From positions 723,427-787,426 of the forward strand of contig CAXAMN010021363.1 in the NCBI GenBank assembly GCA_963970005.1: a DNA stretch of 64,000 bases. Direction: 5' to 3'. Below are positions 55,803-64,000 of the stretch, in pieces. The translations under genes and the position numbers were made by a program. The stretch comes from Durusdinium trenchii (taxonomy: Eukaryota; Sar; Dinophyceae; Suessiales; Symbiodiniaceae). The notes beneath the pieces were generated by a model. That model was not told the DNA's origin, made no database searches, and was given only the letters and a program-made list of their open reading frames with translations. Every line of letters begins with the position of its first letter. Positions within the stretch are counted from its first letter, which is position 1.

Positions 55803-58800
55803 TCATGCGAACATTTCTCGCAGGTCTCGACTCCGCTGGAAAACACACCTTTGGCGTAAGCGGGTCGTCAACTGGATCTTCTCGTCGATGATCTTGGCCC
55901 TCGCGTGGCATCGACTGCATTCCACGTTGCGACCCTGTCTCTGCATGGTGTGCGAGACATGCCCTTCCCACAAGCTACTCTCCAGCGGTCCCGTGTGGCA
56001 TGGCTCACTGACGAACTTGGTAAAGGCCTCTTCGTTCGTCCTTGCCAAGATGTAGCTTTTGCAAGCCAAGCACCGAAGGTATGCACGATCCAACTTCAAG
56101 TGGTGCACGCCATGCTGTTGACCAGTTTGGGAGGCCACCAGAGCGTGAATCATCTCCATCCGGGTCTGCTTGGGCTGGGAGAGCTTGGGTGCTTTTTCGC
56201 AAGGCTTCTCCCTCGCTTCTTTAAGCTCAACCAAGAGACTCTTGCTGTGGTATCGAAGCTTGCAGTGACCACAGCGAATGCCGCTTCGGAAGGGCTCCCA
56301 TGCATGTCCGTTGGGAGAGTCTTTGGCAAGTAGATCAGCAAGGATTTCCTTCTTCTGCTGGATGAGTGGGACTTTATCCTGCATGACGGCTTCCTTGCGG
56401 TGCAAATAGTGGTCCTTGTTCTGGAGCAAAATGCTCATCCTTGCTCCGGCCTGCAACAAGATGTCATGAGCATCGTTGTCAACATGGGCCTGCATGTCAA
56501 GAATCTCAGTGGGTTCGAACAATTTGCCGGTGCGAAGGGCCAACTGTTGCGTGTCTCTCTGGGTGATCCTCCGGAGTTCATTCTGAGAAAGCTCCTGCTT
56601 GGAGAAAAGGAGAGGCCACACATGGTCAAAGTCCTCGAACTCCAGCCCCGGAAAGAGATCCGGAAAGGTCTCAAAGGCCACATGGGGTTTCCAGGCCTGC
56701 CACACCTTCACATCATACAGGGCCACAGGAGTCTTCTCAGTGACATGAAGTGCCAACTGCTTCAAGGCGTAGAAGAAGGCCCTCCTGCGCGTCGCAGGTG
56801 CAGGGCAGATGCCTGTAATGGACCCAATCTGCTGCTTGGTCTTGGTGTGATGGACACAGACCGCAAAGGCAAAACGTCGATGCCGCTTGTCCCCGCATGT
56901 GGGTGCCACAGCAATGGAGCAGATGTGACTTTTGTCAGCCCTCAGGAGGCCAAGATCTCCCCACAAGCCTGTGCCTTCGATGGTGGCCAAACCTTCTTCT
57001 GGCTCATAAAAGATCTGCTGAACAAAGCCCCGCTGCCAAAGCTCGGGATCAGTGCCTGCTTGCAACCGATTGACCCATTCAGAGGATAACTCTTTGACCC
57101 TGCCTTGCCAGAAGGAACACTCCCAGAGCATGTGAGTGAAGGTCAAGTCAACTCCACATAAGGGACAATGGCCAGAAACTCCATGTAGGGTGCCTTGATG
57201 GAAAGCACGAAGTCCTGTTGCCAGGGAGTCACTTGTGGTCCGCTGGATGTGCAAACTGATCATCCAGTCCAACTGCCTTTCCATGTCGTGGCAACCTTCA
57301 TATCTGGTCAAGCGCAAAAGCCGTTGCCAGCGAAATTCCTTCTGGAGCTGAGAGTGGATGACCGGCCATGGATCCAAGAGGGAAAGCAAACAGTCCGGTA
57401 TCCCGCCGTAGCCGGTGCGCTTCCATTTGTGGCCATTGGAGATGTCAAACTCCATGTCAAGCAAGTATGCTTGAAGGGCCTGAAGAGGGCCAGAGACCAC
57501 CTGCCATTTGTACCTGGCTTGTTGGAGAACTCCCAGTGCGGTGTTCCAGCTGGTCCAGAAGAGATGCTGCTTACTCTCATCAAAGCGGTGGAAGACCTTC
57601 CAGACTGTGTGCAGGTGTTGGAGGATGATGGAATCCCCGGGATCTGGCTGGCCATCATTCATATCATAGACCACATCGACTGACCCGGTCCGCTGTAGTT
57701 TGAGTCCTCGAGCAGCTAAGACTCGGAGTTGCTGGCGTCTTTGAGGGGCCAGTCCATTGGCTTGAGCTCCCCAAGACATCACCGGGTGAATGGCCCCTTT
57801 GTGCAGCCTGTAGCGAATGCCCGTGGTCAACCGAAGGCGATGAAGGATCCCAACTCGGCCTTTGCCCTTCAAGAAGCGCTTTTTGATCTGAGGGACCCGG
57901 CGCCTGCGACCAGCAGTGGAGTCAACGCCCAAGTCTCGCAGGACATCATAGTGCTCAGGATCACTGTCCGTCAGCAGGGCCTTTAAGGCCCGAGCAGCTT
58001 CTTTGGAGCTTGTGAGGAAGCCTGTCTTGTCCGTGTTCAACTTCAAACCAGCTTCCTCCATCTGGTACTTCATGGTGCGGAAAGCATTCAAAGCTTCTCG
58101 AGCTGCGAAGTCTGGGTCCCGGCTATGGATGTCAAAACTGACATCATCCACCCACGTCTGGAGGTTGGCAGCCGGATGATTGGTGACCATGACCTTGAGG
58201 GGCTTGAAAAGGATGAGTTTCGAGATGGCTGGCGCCTGAGGGCATCCTTGAAGAATTCCCTTGTCATAGTGCTTGGCCTCTCCGTTGATCCCTTCAGCTT
58301 GGATGGTTCTTGGTCCTCGATAGACGTCCAGTGCAAACTTGAGGTGCAAGGGCGGATATGCCAATTCACGGGCGGGTTCGATGATGGCATCCAGGTCAAC
58401 ATGGTCATAGAAGCAAGTGAGGTCTGCTAAGCAAGTGACAGTGTGGATGCCTTGATGACGTGCAATCTCAGCGTACAGCATCCTCCCGATGGCAACGCCG
58501 GCAATGCTCAAACAGTCACGCCCGGGCCTAGCTTGGTCCCAAGGTAGTTGGTCCTCCAAGGAAAGCTGCCACCTCTGCAGGTCCGCCTTTCTCGCACGGC
58601 ACCAGACCCGATACAAACAGCTGGTGAGGGCAATTGGTCTCTCGACCTTCTCATTTTTGGGTATAAGAACGATGTTGGTCACCCTCAGTTGCAGAGCCAA
58701 CTCGCCCTCGCGCTCCATGGAAGTGAGCAGACCAGCCAGTTTCTCCACCGCTGGATAAGGCAAATGCCGAAGGAAGTCGTAGGAAATGCCATCGGGTCCA

Positions 58801-61724
58801 GCCGCCTTGTTGGGCAAGTGGCGAAGTAGCTGTTGTAGTTGATGAGACTGAATGGGAGGTAACTGCTCCGCTTGATCTATGGCAGCAGCCTGTAGCAGAT
58901 CCCAGTGCCGAAGGGGACGAGGATCAGGGCGAGGGTGCCAAATGTCCTCCCATTGGGCTTGTCGTGCTTGTTGTCGTTCTGCCAGTGGCAAATGTGTGAA
59001 GGGCCTTTGCCATGGAACATCTTTCTGCCTGAGACTCCTGAAAAGGCCCCTGAGGCCCTTCTGATGAGCCTTCTCCAACCAGAGCTTGTATTCCTCGCTG
59101 GAGGTGTGGAAGATGGCCTTGTGGGCGAGCTGCTCCTCTTCAGCGATGATGCGCCGAATCTCCAAAGGCTCATTTGTGGGATGCTGGATCCAATGCTTCA
59201 GGAGGGCAGTGAACAAGTCTTGGCTCATCCCGTCCGAGGCATGCTGTGAAACTGCCTCCAACATATTGAGCAGGTCCTGAGCAACTCGAGGGTGCTGAGA
59301 TTGATGAACCACATTGACTCGCACCTTCATCTTCTCCCAGAAGGCTACACGTCCTTTCTTCCAAACTTGTGACTTGGTCTGATCGACCAGAGGAGCCTGA
59401 AACATGGAGATCCGGGATCCCCGTCCTTGAGTGGGTGTATGGAGCAGCTGAGTCAGGTATTTCTCGGTCTGCGTAGCCCATCGAGCAAAGTCAGAGCCAA
59501 TGCCAGTGATGGGTTGACCCATGATGTGGAAGGGACCGTCGTCTTCCCAAAAACTGGTCCAGGTAGCCGGCAAAGGGTGGGTCCGTCCGATCGGAGGAAA
59601 ACGCTGTAGTTGTTGGACAGAGACAGCCGCATAGTCACAATTGAAGGTCACATCCAGAGCACAATGAGGCTTCCATGGCACATCCCAATTTGCCTGAACC
59701 TGAAGACACGGCGCCAAGGTGGAGGAGACCAGCAGGAAGTCCAATTGAGATCCTTGCAAGGTGGTGGGTCCTTGTGTGTCTAAGATCTCCGCTTTGAACT
59801 TACTCTGAATGACCGTGGCCGCCAAAGCACCAGGTTCGTTCTGCCAGTCTCCACCCACAATGAATGGAGCTCGAAGATGTCCCAGGTAGGTGAGGAGATG
59901 AGCCAAAAGGTCGGCATTGTGAGGGGACTGCAAGGTTTCCCCAGTACGCAAGTACAGCTGAATGATGAAGATCATCGTGTCCTGCCTCTGCAACCCAACA
60001 GACATCCAGCCGTTACCTTCTTGGAGGTAGTGGTGATCCAGATGGGTCAAATGCCGATTGCCATGCAAAGTGAGCATGCCTCCGGTGGTCCCTCCTCGTC
60101 CAGTGTCAGCAGCCGGGAGACCATGTGTTTTCCAGCCTCTGGCAGTGAAGTATTGCTGGGCCTCGTTGAGCTTCTTGGGACCCAAATGAGTTTCTTGCAG
60201 AAAGAGAAGGTGATCTCCTTTGGTCCAGATCCAATCCTGAACGCGAGCTCCAAAGAAGGTCACATTCCCAAAGATGAGGTGCAAGGTCTCATAGTGATGC
60301 TTGGCCTTCTTGGGCTGACTGGGTGCCAGAGCTTCAACGGCGTCCGGTACGAGCTCGCCCTGATTGTCATGAATCAGCCAGAGTTGGACAACCTCCTTTC
60401 GTTGCTGATCCGAAATGTTGGACAAGGGAACAGGATACTGATCATCATCGGCGAACCAATAGGTGTTGTCCATGGCATGGATGCACACATAATGCCCGTT
60501 TTCATGCCCTTCACCTTGATGCAAAACCAAGCTGACAATCCTGTAGGTGGCCATATGGACATGAATGCCATCCTCGGAGAAGGGAATGTTGACGCTGGTG
60601 GAGAAATCCAGAGGCCGATCGTGCTTGGTCCAGCACCCTTGGACCAAAGCTGACCGTTGAAGATGAAGAATGAGGCCGTCAGGAGCCCCATAAAGGTATT
60701 GCCCACCTTCTTCATCAGCCCACTGGTTGACAAGCTCATCCAAGGAGATGGCCGAATCTCCTGGTGGAAACAGCAGGTTGAGGGGAACTTGCTCTCGGTC
60801 CTCAAGCCTTCCATCAGGGTGAACATGAAAGAACTTGCCTCCGAAGAAGGTGCTGTCCGCAAAGTTCCACAAGAGCCCTGCAAAATCCCCAACATCCGCT
60901 TGAGTACCTGCTGGGAAGTGTTGGAGAATGTGGTGCATTTGGTCCAAGTTGCTCAACAAAGATGGTTCGCCAGCCCCCAGAAATTCCCGAACCGCAGCAT
61001 GTGTCCTGCCCCAAGCGATAGACTGGTCTTCGGCATGAGCTCCGGCCCAACTCCAGCACCGCAGGACGGCATTGGCAAAACACATGTTGTGCGGGTTGGA
61101 GAGGATGCTGGTCAAAGCCTGAGCCACAACATAGACGTTCGTGGCCAGATGAGGAACATCTCCTTGAACTGCCAGGAGCTTGTGGAGGGTGTTTTCCATC
61201 CTTCTCAAATCAACCAAAAACTGTTGACCCTTGACCAAGGACCAACTCTGCTCAAAGTCTGCCCGCGAGGAGTCAAGATCTCGCTTGCAGATGTCATAGA
61301 GGGCCTGTTGGCCTGCCGTCAAAACTGAAGAACCCGGACGATTGATGTCATCATCCATGAGGTCCACCAGAAGAGCCGCGAGCTTAGCCTGTGGGGTCCC
61401 GTCGACTGCAGAACCCCGAGAGGTCTGCGCTGAGGTAGAGGAACACGGTGCCCCGTGGCTGGCCCAACTGCTCTCTGGCCCCGAGGGAGGATCTGAGTGT
61501 CCCCTCCTCAACTTGAAAGGAGGAGGCTGGCGCCAAGGACCATAGCCCCCGCGGCTACCCTTGGCTCGTCTCGAGCCTCCCGCTGCAAAAGAATCAACCA
61601 AGTTGTCAAAAACCCTGCAACTTGATTGAGAATCCCTGAGTGGCTGATGTCCCGCATCAGCAGCCCCAAAATCACAAGAAGCAAATTGCAAAAGGGAGGA
61701 AGCCCTAGGCATCAGGTTACCCAC
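55803..61724 (-). CDS. LINE ORF2: C19-like protease, endonuclease and reverse transcriptase
   Basis: 1,973 codons; the first ATG is residue 5 (61710-61712), four bases after the ORF1 stop, which suggests re-initiation. Domains in order: ubiquitin-specific-protease-like, Cys box NPHNMCFANAVLRCW (C215) and His box GHENGHYVCIH (H411) with W423 and D426-D428. Apurinic-type endonuclease: N487, FLQETHLG (E511), GGDWQNEPG (D626, N629), LDFLL (D662), H687. Reverse transcriptase: NKAAGPDGISYDFLRHL (972-988), LIPKNEKVERPIALTS (1020-1035), motif A DLTCFYDHVD (D1101), motif B GILQGCPQAP, motif C WVDD (D1193, D1194) instead of the usual FADD/YADD. CCHC finger at C1520, C1523, H1531, C1536. A weakly RNase-H-like stretch spans about 1580-1700. 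Three CxxC pairs (1818, 1885, 1936) end the protein. All catalytic positions except those of the RNase-H-like stretch look intact. Confidence 0.93.
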   Translation of the reverse strand: MGNLMPRASSLLQFASCDFGAADAGHQPLRDSQSSCRVFDNLVDSFAAGGSRRAKGSRGGYGPWRQPPPFKLRRGHSDPPSGPESSWASHGAPCSSTSAQTSRGSAVDGTPQAKLAALLVDLMDDDINRPGSSVLTAGQQALYDICKRDLDSSRADFEQSWSLVKGQQFLVDLRRMENTLHKLLAVQGDVPHLATNVYVVAQALTSILSNPHNMCFANAVLRCWSWAGAHAEDQSIAWGRTHAAVREFLGAGEPSLLSNLDQMHHILQHFPAGTQADVGDFAGLLWNFADSTFFGGKFFHVHPDGRLEDREQVPLNLLFPPGDSAISLDELVNQWADEEGGQYLYGAPDGLILHLQRSALVQGCWTKHDRPLDFSTSVNIPFSEDGIHVHMATYRIVSLVLHQGEGHENGHYVCIHAMDNTYWFADDDQYPVPLSNISDQQRKEVVQLWLIHDNQGELVPDAVEALAPSQPKKAKHHYETLHLIFGNVTFFGARVQDWIWTKGDHLLFLQETHLGPKKLNEAQQYFTARGWKTHGLPAADTGRGGTTGGMLTLHGNRHLTHLDHHYLQEGNGWMSVGLQRQDTMIFIIQLYLRTGETLQSPHNADLLAHLLTYLGHLRAPFIVGGDWQNEPGALAATVIQSKFKAEILDTQGPTTLQGSQLDFLLVSSTLAPCLQVQANWDVPWKPHCALDVTFNCDYAAVSVQQLQRFPPIGRTHPLPATWTSFWEDDGPFHIMGQPITGIGSDFARWATQTEKYLTQLLHTPTQGRGSRISMFQAPLVDQTKSQVWKKGRVAFWEKMKVRVNVVHQSQHPRVAQDLLNMLEAVSQHASDGMSQDLFTALLKHWIQHPTNEPLEIRRIIAEEEQLAHKAIFHTSSEEYKLWLEKAHQKGLRGLFRSLRQKDVPWQRPFTHLPLAERQQARQAQWEDIWHPRPDPRPLRHWDLLQAAAIDQAEQLPPIQSHQLQQLLRHLPNKAAGPDGISYDFLRHLPYPAVEKLAGLLTSMEREGELALQLRVTNIVLIPKNEKVERPIALTSCLYRVWCRARKADLQRWQLSLEDQLPWDQARPGRDCLSIAGVAIGRMLYAEIARHQGIHTVTCLADLTCFYDHVDLDAIIEPARELAYPPLHLKFALDVYRGPRTIQAEGINGEAKHYDKGILQGCPQAPAISKLILFKPLKVMVTNHPAANLQTWVDDVSFDIHSRDPDFAAREALNAFRTMKYQMEEAGLKLNTDKTGFLTSSKEAARALKALLTDSDPEHYDVLRDLGVDSTAGRRRRVPQIKKRFLKGKGRVGILHRLRLTTGIRYRLHKGAIHPVMSWGAQANGLAPQRRQQLRVLAARGLKLQRTGSVDVVYDMNDGQPDPGDSIILQHLHTVWKVFHRFDESKQHLFWTSWNTALGVLQQARYKWQVVSGPLQALQAYLLDMEFDISNGHKWKRTGYGGIPDCLLSLLDPWPVIHSQLQKEFRWQRLLRLTRYEGCHDMERQLDWMISLHIQRTTSDSLATGLRAFHQGTLHGVSGHCPLCGVDLTFTHMLWECSFWQGRVKELSSEWVNRLQAGTDPELWQRGFVQQIFYEPEEGLATIEGTGLWGDLGLLRADKSHICSIAVAPTCGDKRHRRFAFAVCVHHTKTKQQIGSITGICPAPATRRRAFFYALKQLALHVTEKTPVALYDVKVWQAWKPHVAFETFPDLFPGLEFEDFDHVWPLLFSKQELSQNELRRITQRDTQQLALRTGKLFEPTEILDMQAHVDNDAHDILLQAGARMSILLQNKDHYLHRKEAVMQDKVPLIQQKKEILADLLAKDSPNGHAWEPFRSGIRCGHCKLRYHSKSLLVELKEAREKPCEKAPKLSQPKQTRMEMIHALVASQTGQQHGVHHLKLDRAYLRCLACKSYILARTNEEAFTKFVSEPCHTGPLESSLWEGHVSHTMQRQGRNVECSRCHARAKIIDEKIQLTTRLRQRCVFQRSRDLREMFA

Positions 61725-62712
61725 ACTGTTGAACCTCCTCCAACATTTTGCGACGCTTGTTCTCGTCCTCAGTAATGGGAGCCGGAGGGCGCTTCAGCAT
61801 CGTTGTGAGCTGGGCCTTCTGGTCCTCTGTCAAACTGACCCCAAGGGTCGTGATGAAACCTGCCACCGCGTTGGGCACAGTGTCCTCCATGGAATCCCCT
61901 TCATGGAGCTCGGTGGCCGGCTTGCTGGTGTTGACCAAAGCCATGTATGCCGCGGAGGTGGTGTGAAGGGCCCCTTGTTCAGCCTCGAGCTTGCCTTGGA
62001 TAGTCTTCATCTCCTCGAGCATATCCCCATAGGTTTTCTTGGCATTGTCCAGCTTCTGTTGCAGGACTTGCTTCTTGTGGGACAGGTCTCGAAGATGTGA
62101 CACCTGGGCCTTGAGTTTCATGGCCATGTCTTTCTCCGTTTCTGGTGGAGGTTTGGTAATCTTCTCCACCAAGTCCTTCACTGCAGTGGGCAGTTGGGCC
62201 ATGTTCTCTTTGAGGACATTCGTCAAATCATCAGCCTCCACGGTGGGCGGAGCAGGCTTGATGCCGAGTTGCTCGAGCTGCTGCTGCAATTTGGGTTCCA
62301 AGCTGCCCCATGAACCCATGAGAAGATCGGTGGTGGCCTTGTGAACCTGTGAGAGTTTGGAGACTCTGCCCCCTCCCAGGCCAGGCGGGGGTGTAATAGG
62401 TTTCTGGCGAGGAGCATGACGACCTCGAGGTTGAGATTTCGATCGGTCCCGAAAACCTTGAGCTGGTTGCCGCCAAGCCAGGCCGCATTTGCGGCAAACA
62501 TACCCTTCAGCCACCTTATCTTCCCAAATCCAGTTGCTGCACTCCGCTCCTCGGCAGCACTGATAGGAGCGGGTCCACGATCCTCTGGTCATAGTCCAGC
62601 GGGTGGGTGTGGCCTCCTTTCTCGGTCTCCAGAGCGATGAACTTCGGGTCGCGTAGTGCCCAGTAAAGTGCTGGCTGCCGCTCTTGAGCCGAGATCTTGA
62701 GCCTTGAGCCAA
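61717..62712 (-). CDS. LINE ORF1: zinc ribbon plus coiled coil
   Basis: 331 codons are open. The codon at 62712 is TTG, and the first in-frame ATG is at 62590-62592, giving a 291-residue protein. Features counted from 62712: CCRGAEC (C52-C58) and YVCRKCG (C73, C76) form a putative zinc ribbon. A basic Arg/Lys/Pro stretch spans 81-110. A predicted coiled coil lies at about 193-250 (MKLKAQVSHLRDLSHKKQVL and following). It ends EEVQQCG, with the stop 61717-61719 four bases before the ORF2 ATG. Known: LINE ORF1 proteins bind the element RNA and form multimers through coiled coils. The same role here is inferred from position and layout. Confidence 0.85.
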   Translation of the reverse strand: MAQGSRSRLKSGSQHFTGHYATRSSSLWRPRKEATPTRWTMTRGSWTRSYQCCRGAECSNWIWEDKVAEGYVCRKCGLAWRQPAQGFRDRSKSQPRGRHAPRQKPITPPPGLGGGRVSKLSQVHKATTDLLMGSWGSLEPKLQQQLEQLGIKPAPPTVEADDLTNVLKENMAQLPTAVKDLVEKITKPPPETEKDMAMKLKAQVSHLRDLSHKKQVLQQKLDNAKKTYGDMLEEMKTIQGKLEAEQGALHTTSAAYMALVNTSKPATELHEGDSMEDTVPNAVAGFITTLGVSLTEDQKAQLTTMLKRPPAPITEDENKRRKMLEEVQQCG

Positions 62713-62725
62713 AATGGCTTGAGCC
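62683..62725 (-). other. Stack of four spliced-leader (SL) relics at the LINE 5' end
   Basis: On the - strand, from the TSD inward: GGCTCAAG (62718-62725), CCATTTTGGCTCAAG (62703-62717), GCTCAAG (62696-62702), ATCTCGGCTCAAG (62683-62695). The dinoflagellate SL is 22 nt and ends AG-CCATTTTGGCTCAAG. The second unit is an exact 15-nt copy of its last part, the portion left when a new SL is spliced onto the AG inside an older SL. The first is the last 8 nt, cut short by incomplete reverse transcription. The third and fourth look like older, eroded copies. Confidence 0.85.
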
Positions 62726-62739
62726 CTTGGAATTAATAT
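62726..62739. repeat. LINE target-site duplication, right copy
   Basis: CTTGGAATTAATAT, identical to 55749-55762. Confidence 0.95.
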
Positions 62740-62740
62740 C

Positions 62741-62845
62741 TCTATATATATAATATATACATATGTATATGTATATAGTTATTTTTGAAGGGTGGTTACA
62801 TGTCAGTACAAATCAATGATGTACATACACATATATATATATATA
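62741..62845. repeat. TA-rich microsatellites
   Basis: TATATA and TATGTATA tracts at 62743-62780 and 62825-62845, right of the LINE insertion site. Confidence 0.7.
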
Positions 62846-64000
62846 ATTGGTTCTGAAACAATATTGGAAATAATTTTAGAATCGAACATTAAAACCATTA
62901 TGTTCAGATACCCTGATGAACAGTGGACTATAAGTTAGGGCACCTTGCATGAGGAAGGCCAAAACCAAAACATTGCATTCTGCAGAGTGGTCATTTTCAA
63001 ATAGGTCATTCTAGGTCATAGAAGATAAGACTAAGACATTTGACATGCCATTGGAAAGAGACGCTGATCTGGAGTGGCTTGAACATCTTGGTGAAGTGGA
63101 ATTGCATTTTATTGTGAAAACACTGCGCGGCACATGCTGAAAACTGTTTGCTGGAGCATAATTTTGTAGTTGGTTTTAAGTGGCTTGGCATTTCATGTTC
63201 TAAGTGGAACCAAATAAACAACTCTATTTTTAGGTTTCCAATGGGTAACACCATCAGAACAAGTGGGACCAAAGCAAAAAAACAAGGTTTTCAGCTTTCC
63301 AAGGCTAGCGCCATGTGAATTTCTCAAAGAGAAATTTCACAGGAGACTCAGCTGGACACAAATTCAATGCAAATCAATAATTGTGTTGACTTTAAGATTA
63401 GATTTCCGAGGAACCTTTACTTCACATGCTTGCAAACATATTCCCAGTGGGTTTTCATTGAACCACACTTCCGCTTCAACGGGTTTTCCAAGACCCTCAA
63501 TTGGATACCAATTTCAGTCCATCATTGATTGGAGACAAAAGTCTCAATGCGTCTGATTAAAAAAGAGTTTAAGACCATTTAAGTTGAAAGGAATGGAGAC
63601 CAATAGTTTAGTCAACTCTAAACTGAAAGTAAATGTCAAGATATTCAAAGACTTCTGAACTCTTTTCCTGAAGAACCTGCGAAGGGTCCTGGTTCGAAAG
63701 CAGCTACCAACTTCAACTTCCTTTTCGCTGTCATCATCTTCCTTTACCTTCATCATCGTTTATCACCTCTATCGTCATGTCATTAAGTCACGTATGAATG
63801 CCTTTTGTATGTGCGTATTTGACACGTGTCGCTTTATTTGTTTGCACGTTGGTGCGTGCATGTATGTATGTAGTTTGCGTCTCACTGCGTTGTAACGTTG
63901 TGCTTTTCCATGTATGTATATAATGTAGTGAAATGCGTTCGGTTTGTTGTGTTACAAAAGCAAGTGTGCATGAAGGTTGGTTTTAACACGAAAGGTATTT
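62846..64000. other. No gene recognised
   Basis: AT-rich DNA with short frames on both strands (longest 97 codons) and no motif. A TGTATGT-rich patch lies near 63800-63930. Confidence 0.45.

Larger units (their letters stand above)
55763..62725 (-). mobile_element. Full-length LINE with 14-bp TSD, A-tail and spliced-leader 5' end
   Basis: About 7.0 kb on the - strand. The 5' end (62725) abuts one TSD copy. The 3' end has about ten A (55763-55772 on the + strand as T) abutting the other. ORF1 (62592 or further upstream, to 61717) and ORF2 (61712 to 55803) are both open. The 3' UTR is only about 30 bases. TSD, tail and open frames show a target-primed insertion that is young relative to the decayed copia pieces. 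Order of domains: ORF1 zinc ribbon and coiled coil; ORF2 C19-like protease, endonuclease, reverse transcriptase, Cys-rich fingers. The endonuclease type is that of L1-like or related LINEs. The exact clade cannot be set without a tree. Confidence 0.95.

Noticed and set aside
56400-61328. Long + strand frames at 56400-57089, 57195-57683, 59877-60653 and 60657-61328
   Set aside because: They lie antisense to the intact LINE ORF2, have no domain, and are explained by its codon bias.

Overview
The window reads as nuclear DNA of a dinoflagellate, most likely a member of the Symbiodiniaceae (inference). Three lines of evidence agree. A multi-exon pentatricopeptide-repeat (PPR) gene has introns starting with GC, GA or GT, and nearly all show AG|G at both splice junctions. 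The 5' end of an intact LINE carries stacked pieces of the dinoflagellate trans-spliced leader. The DNA is sparse in genes, full of degenerate minisatellites, and both retrotransposon types found are common in these genomes.

Layout. 1-3.5 kb: two decayed Ty1/copia 3' regions in the same orientation, one retaining an RNase H domain and both sharing an unrecognised C-terminal tail. 3.5-13 kb: mostly non-coding, with one PDZ-like exon (6.7 kb) and the first clusters of a modular CTACTAG repeat. 13.2-13.7 kb: a small PPR gene fragment. 13.9-17.6 kb: a nested repeat block (duplicated 0.3 and 0.5 kb units, palindromic GGCGC boxes, CA tracts, a G-quadruplex motif). 17-25 kb: minisatellites, two TTCGCGAA-rich elements and a G/T-rich telomere-like tract, with weak exon candidates at 20.3-20.7 kb. 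27.4-37.1 kb: the PPR gene on the + strand, with many short introns that can be placed by reading-frame continuity. 37-55.7 kb: scattered exon candidates (Cys-rich, charged, EGF-like), more CTACTAG clusters, coding-like minisatellites and one 10-base assembly gap. 55.75-62.74 kb: a LINE on the - strand with a 14-bp target-site duplication, an A-tail and two open reading frames. 62.74-64 kb: TA-rich tract, then nothing recognised.

How it works together. The PPR gene probably encodes an organelle RNA-binding protein. The LINE encodes an ORF1 with a putative zinc ribbon and coiled coil, and a 1,973-codon ORF2. ORF2 fuses a ubiquitin-specific-protease-like domain to an apurinic-type endonuclease, a reverse transcriptase and Cys-rich fingers. 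Its 5' end shows that its RNA was trans-spliced before reverse transcription, at least twice and probably more often. No rRNA, tRNA, CRISPR array or bacterial operon was found. Exon boundaries outside the PPR gene are tentative because there are no transcript data.
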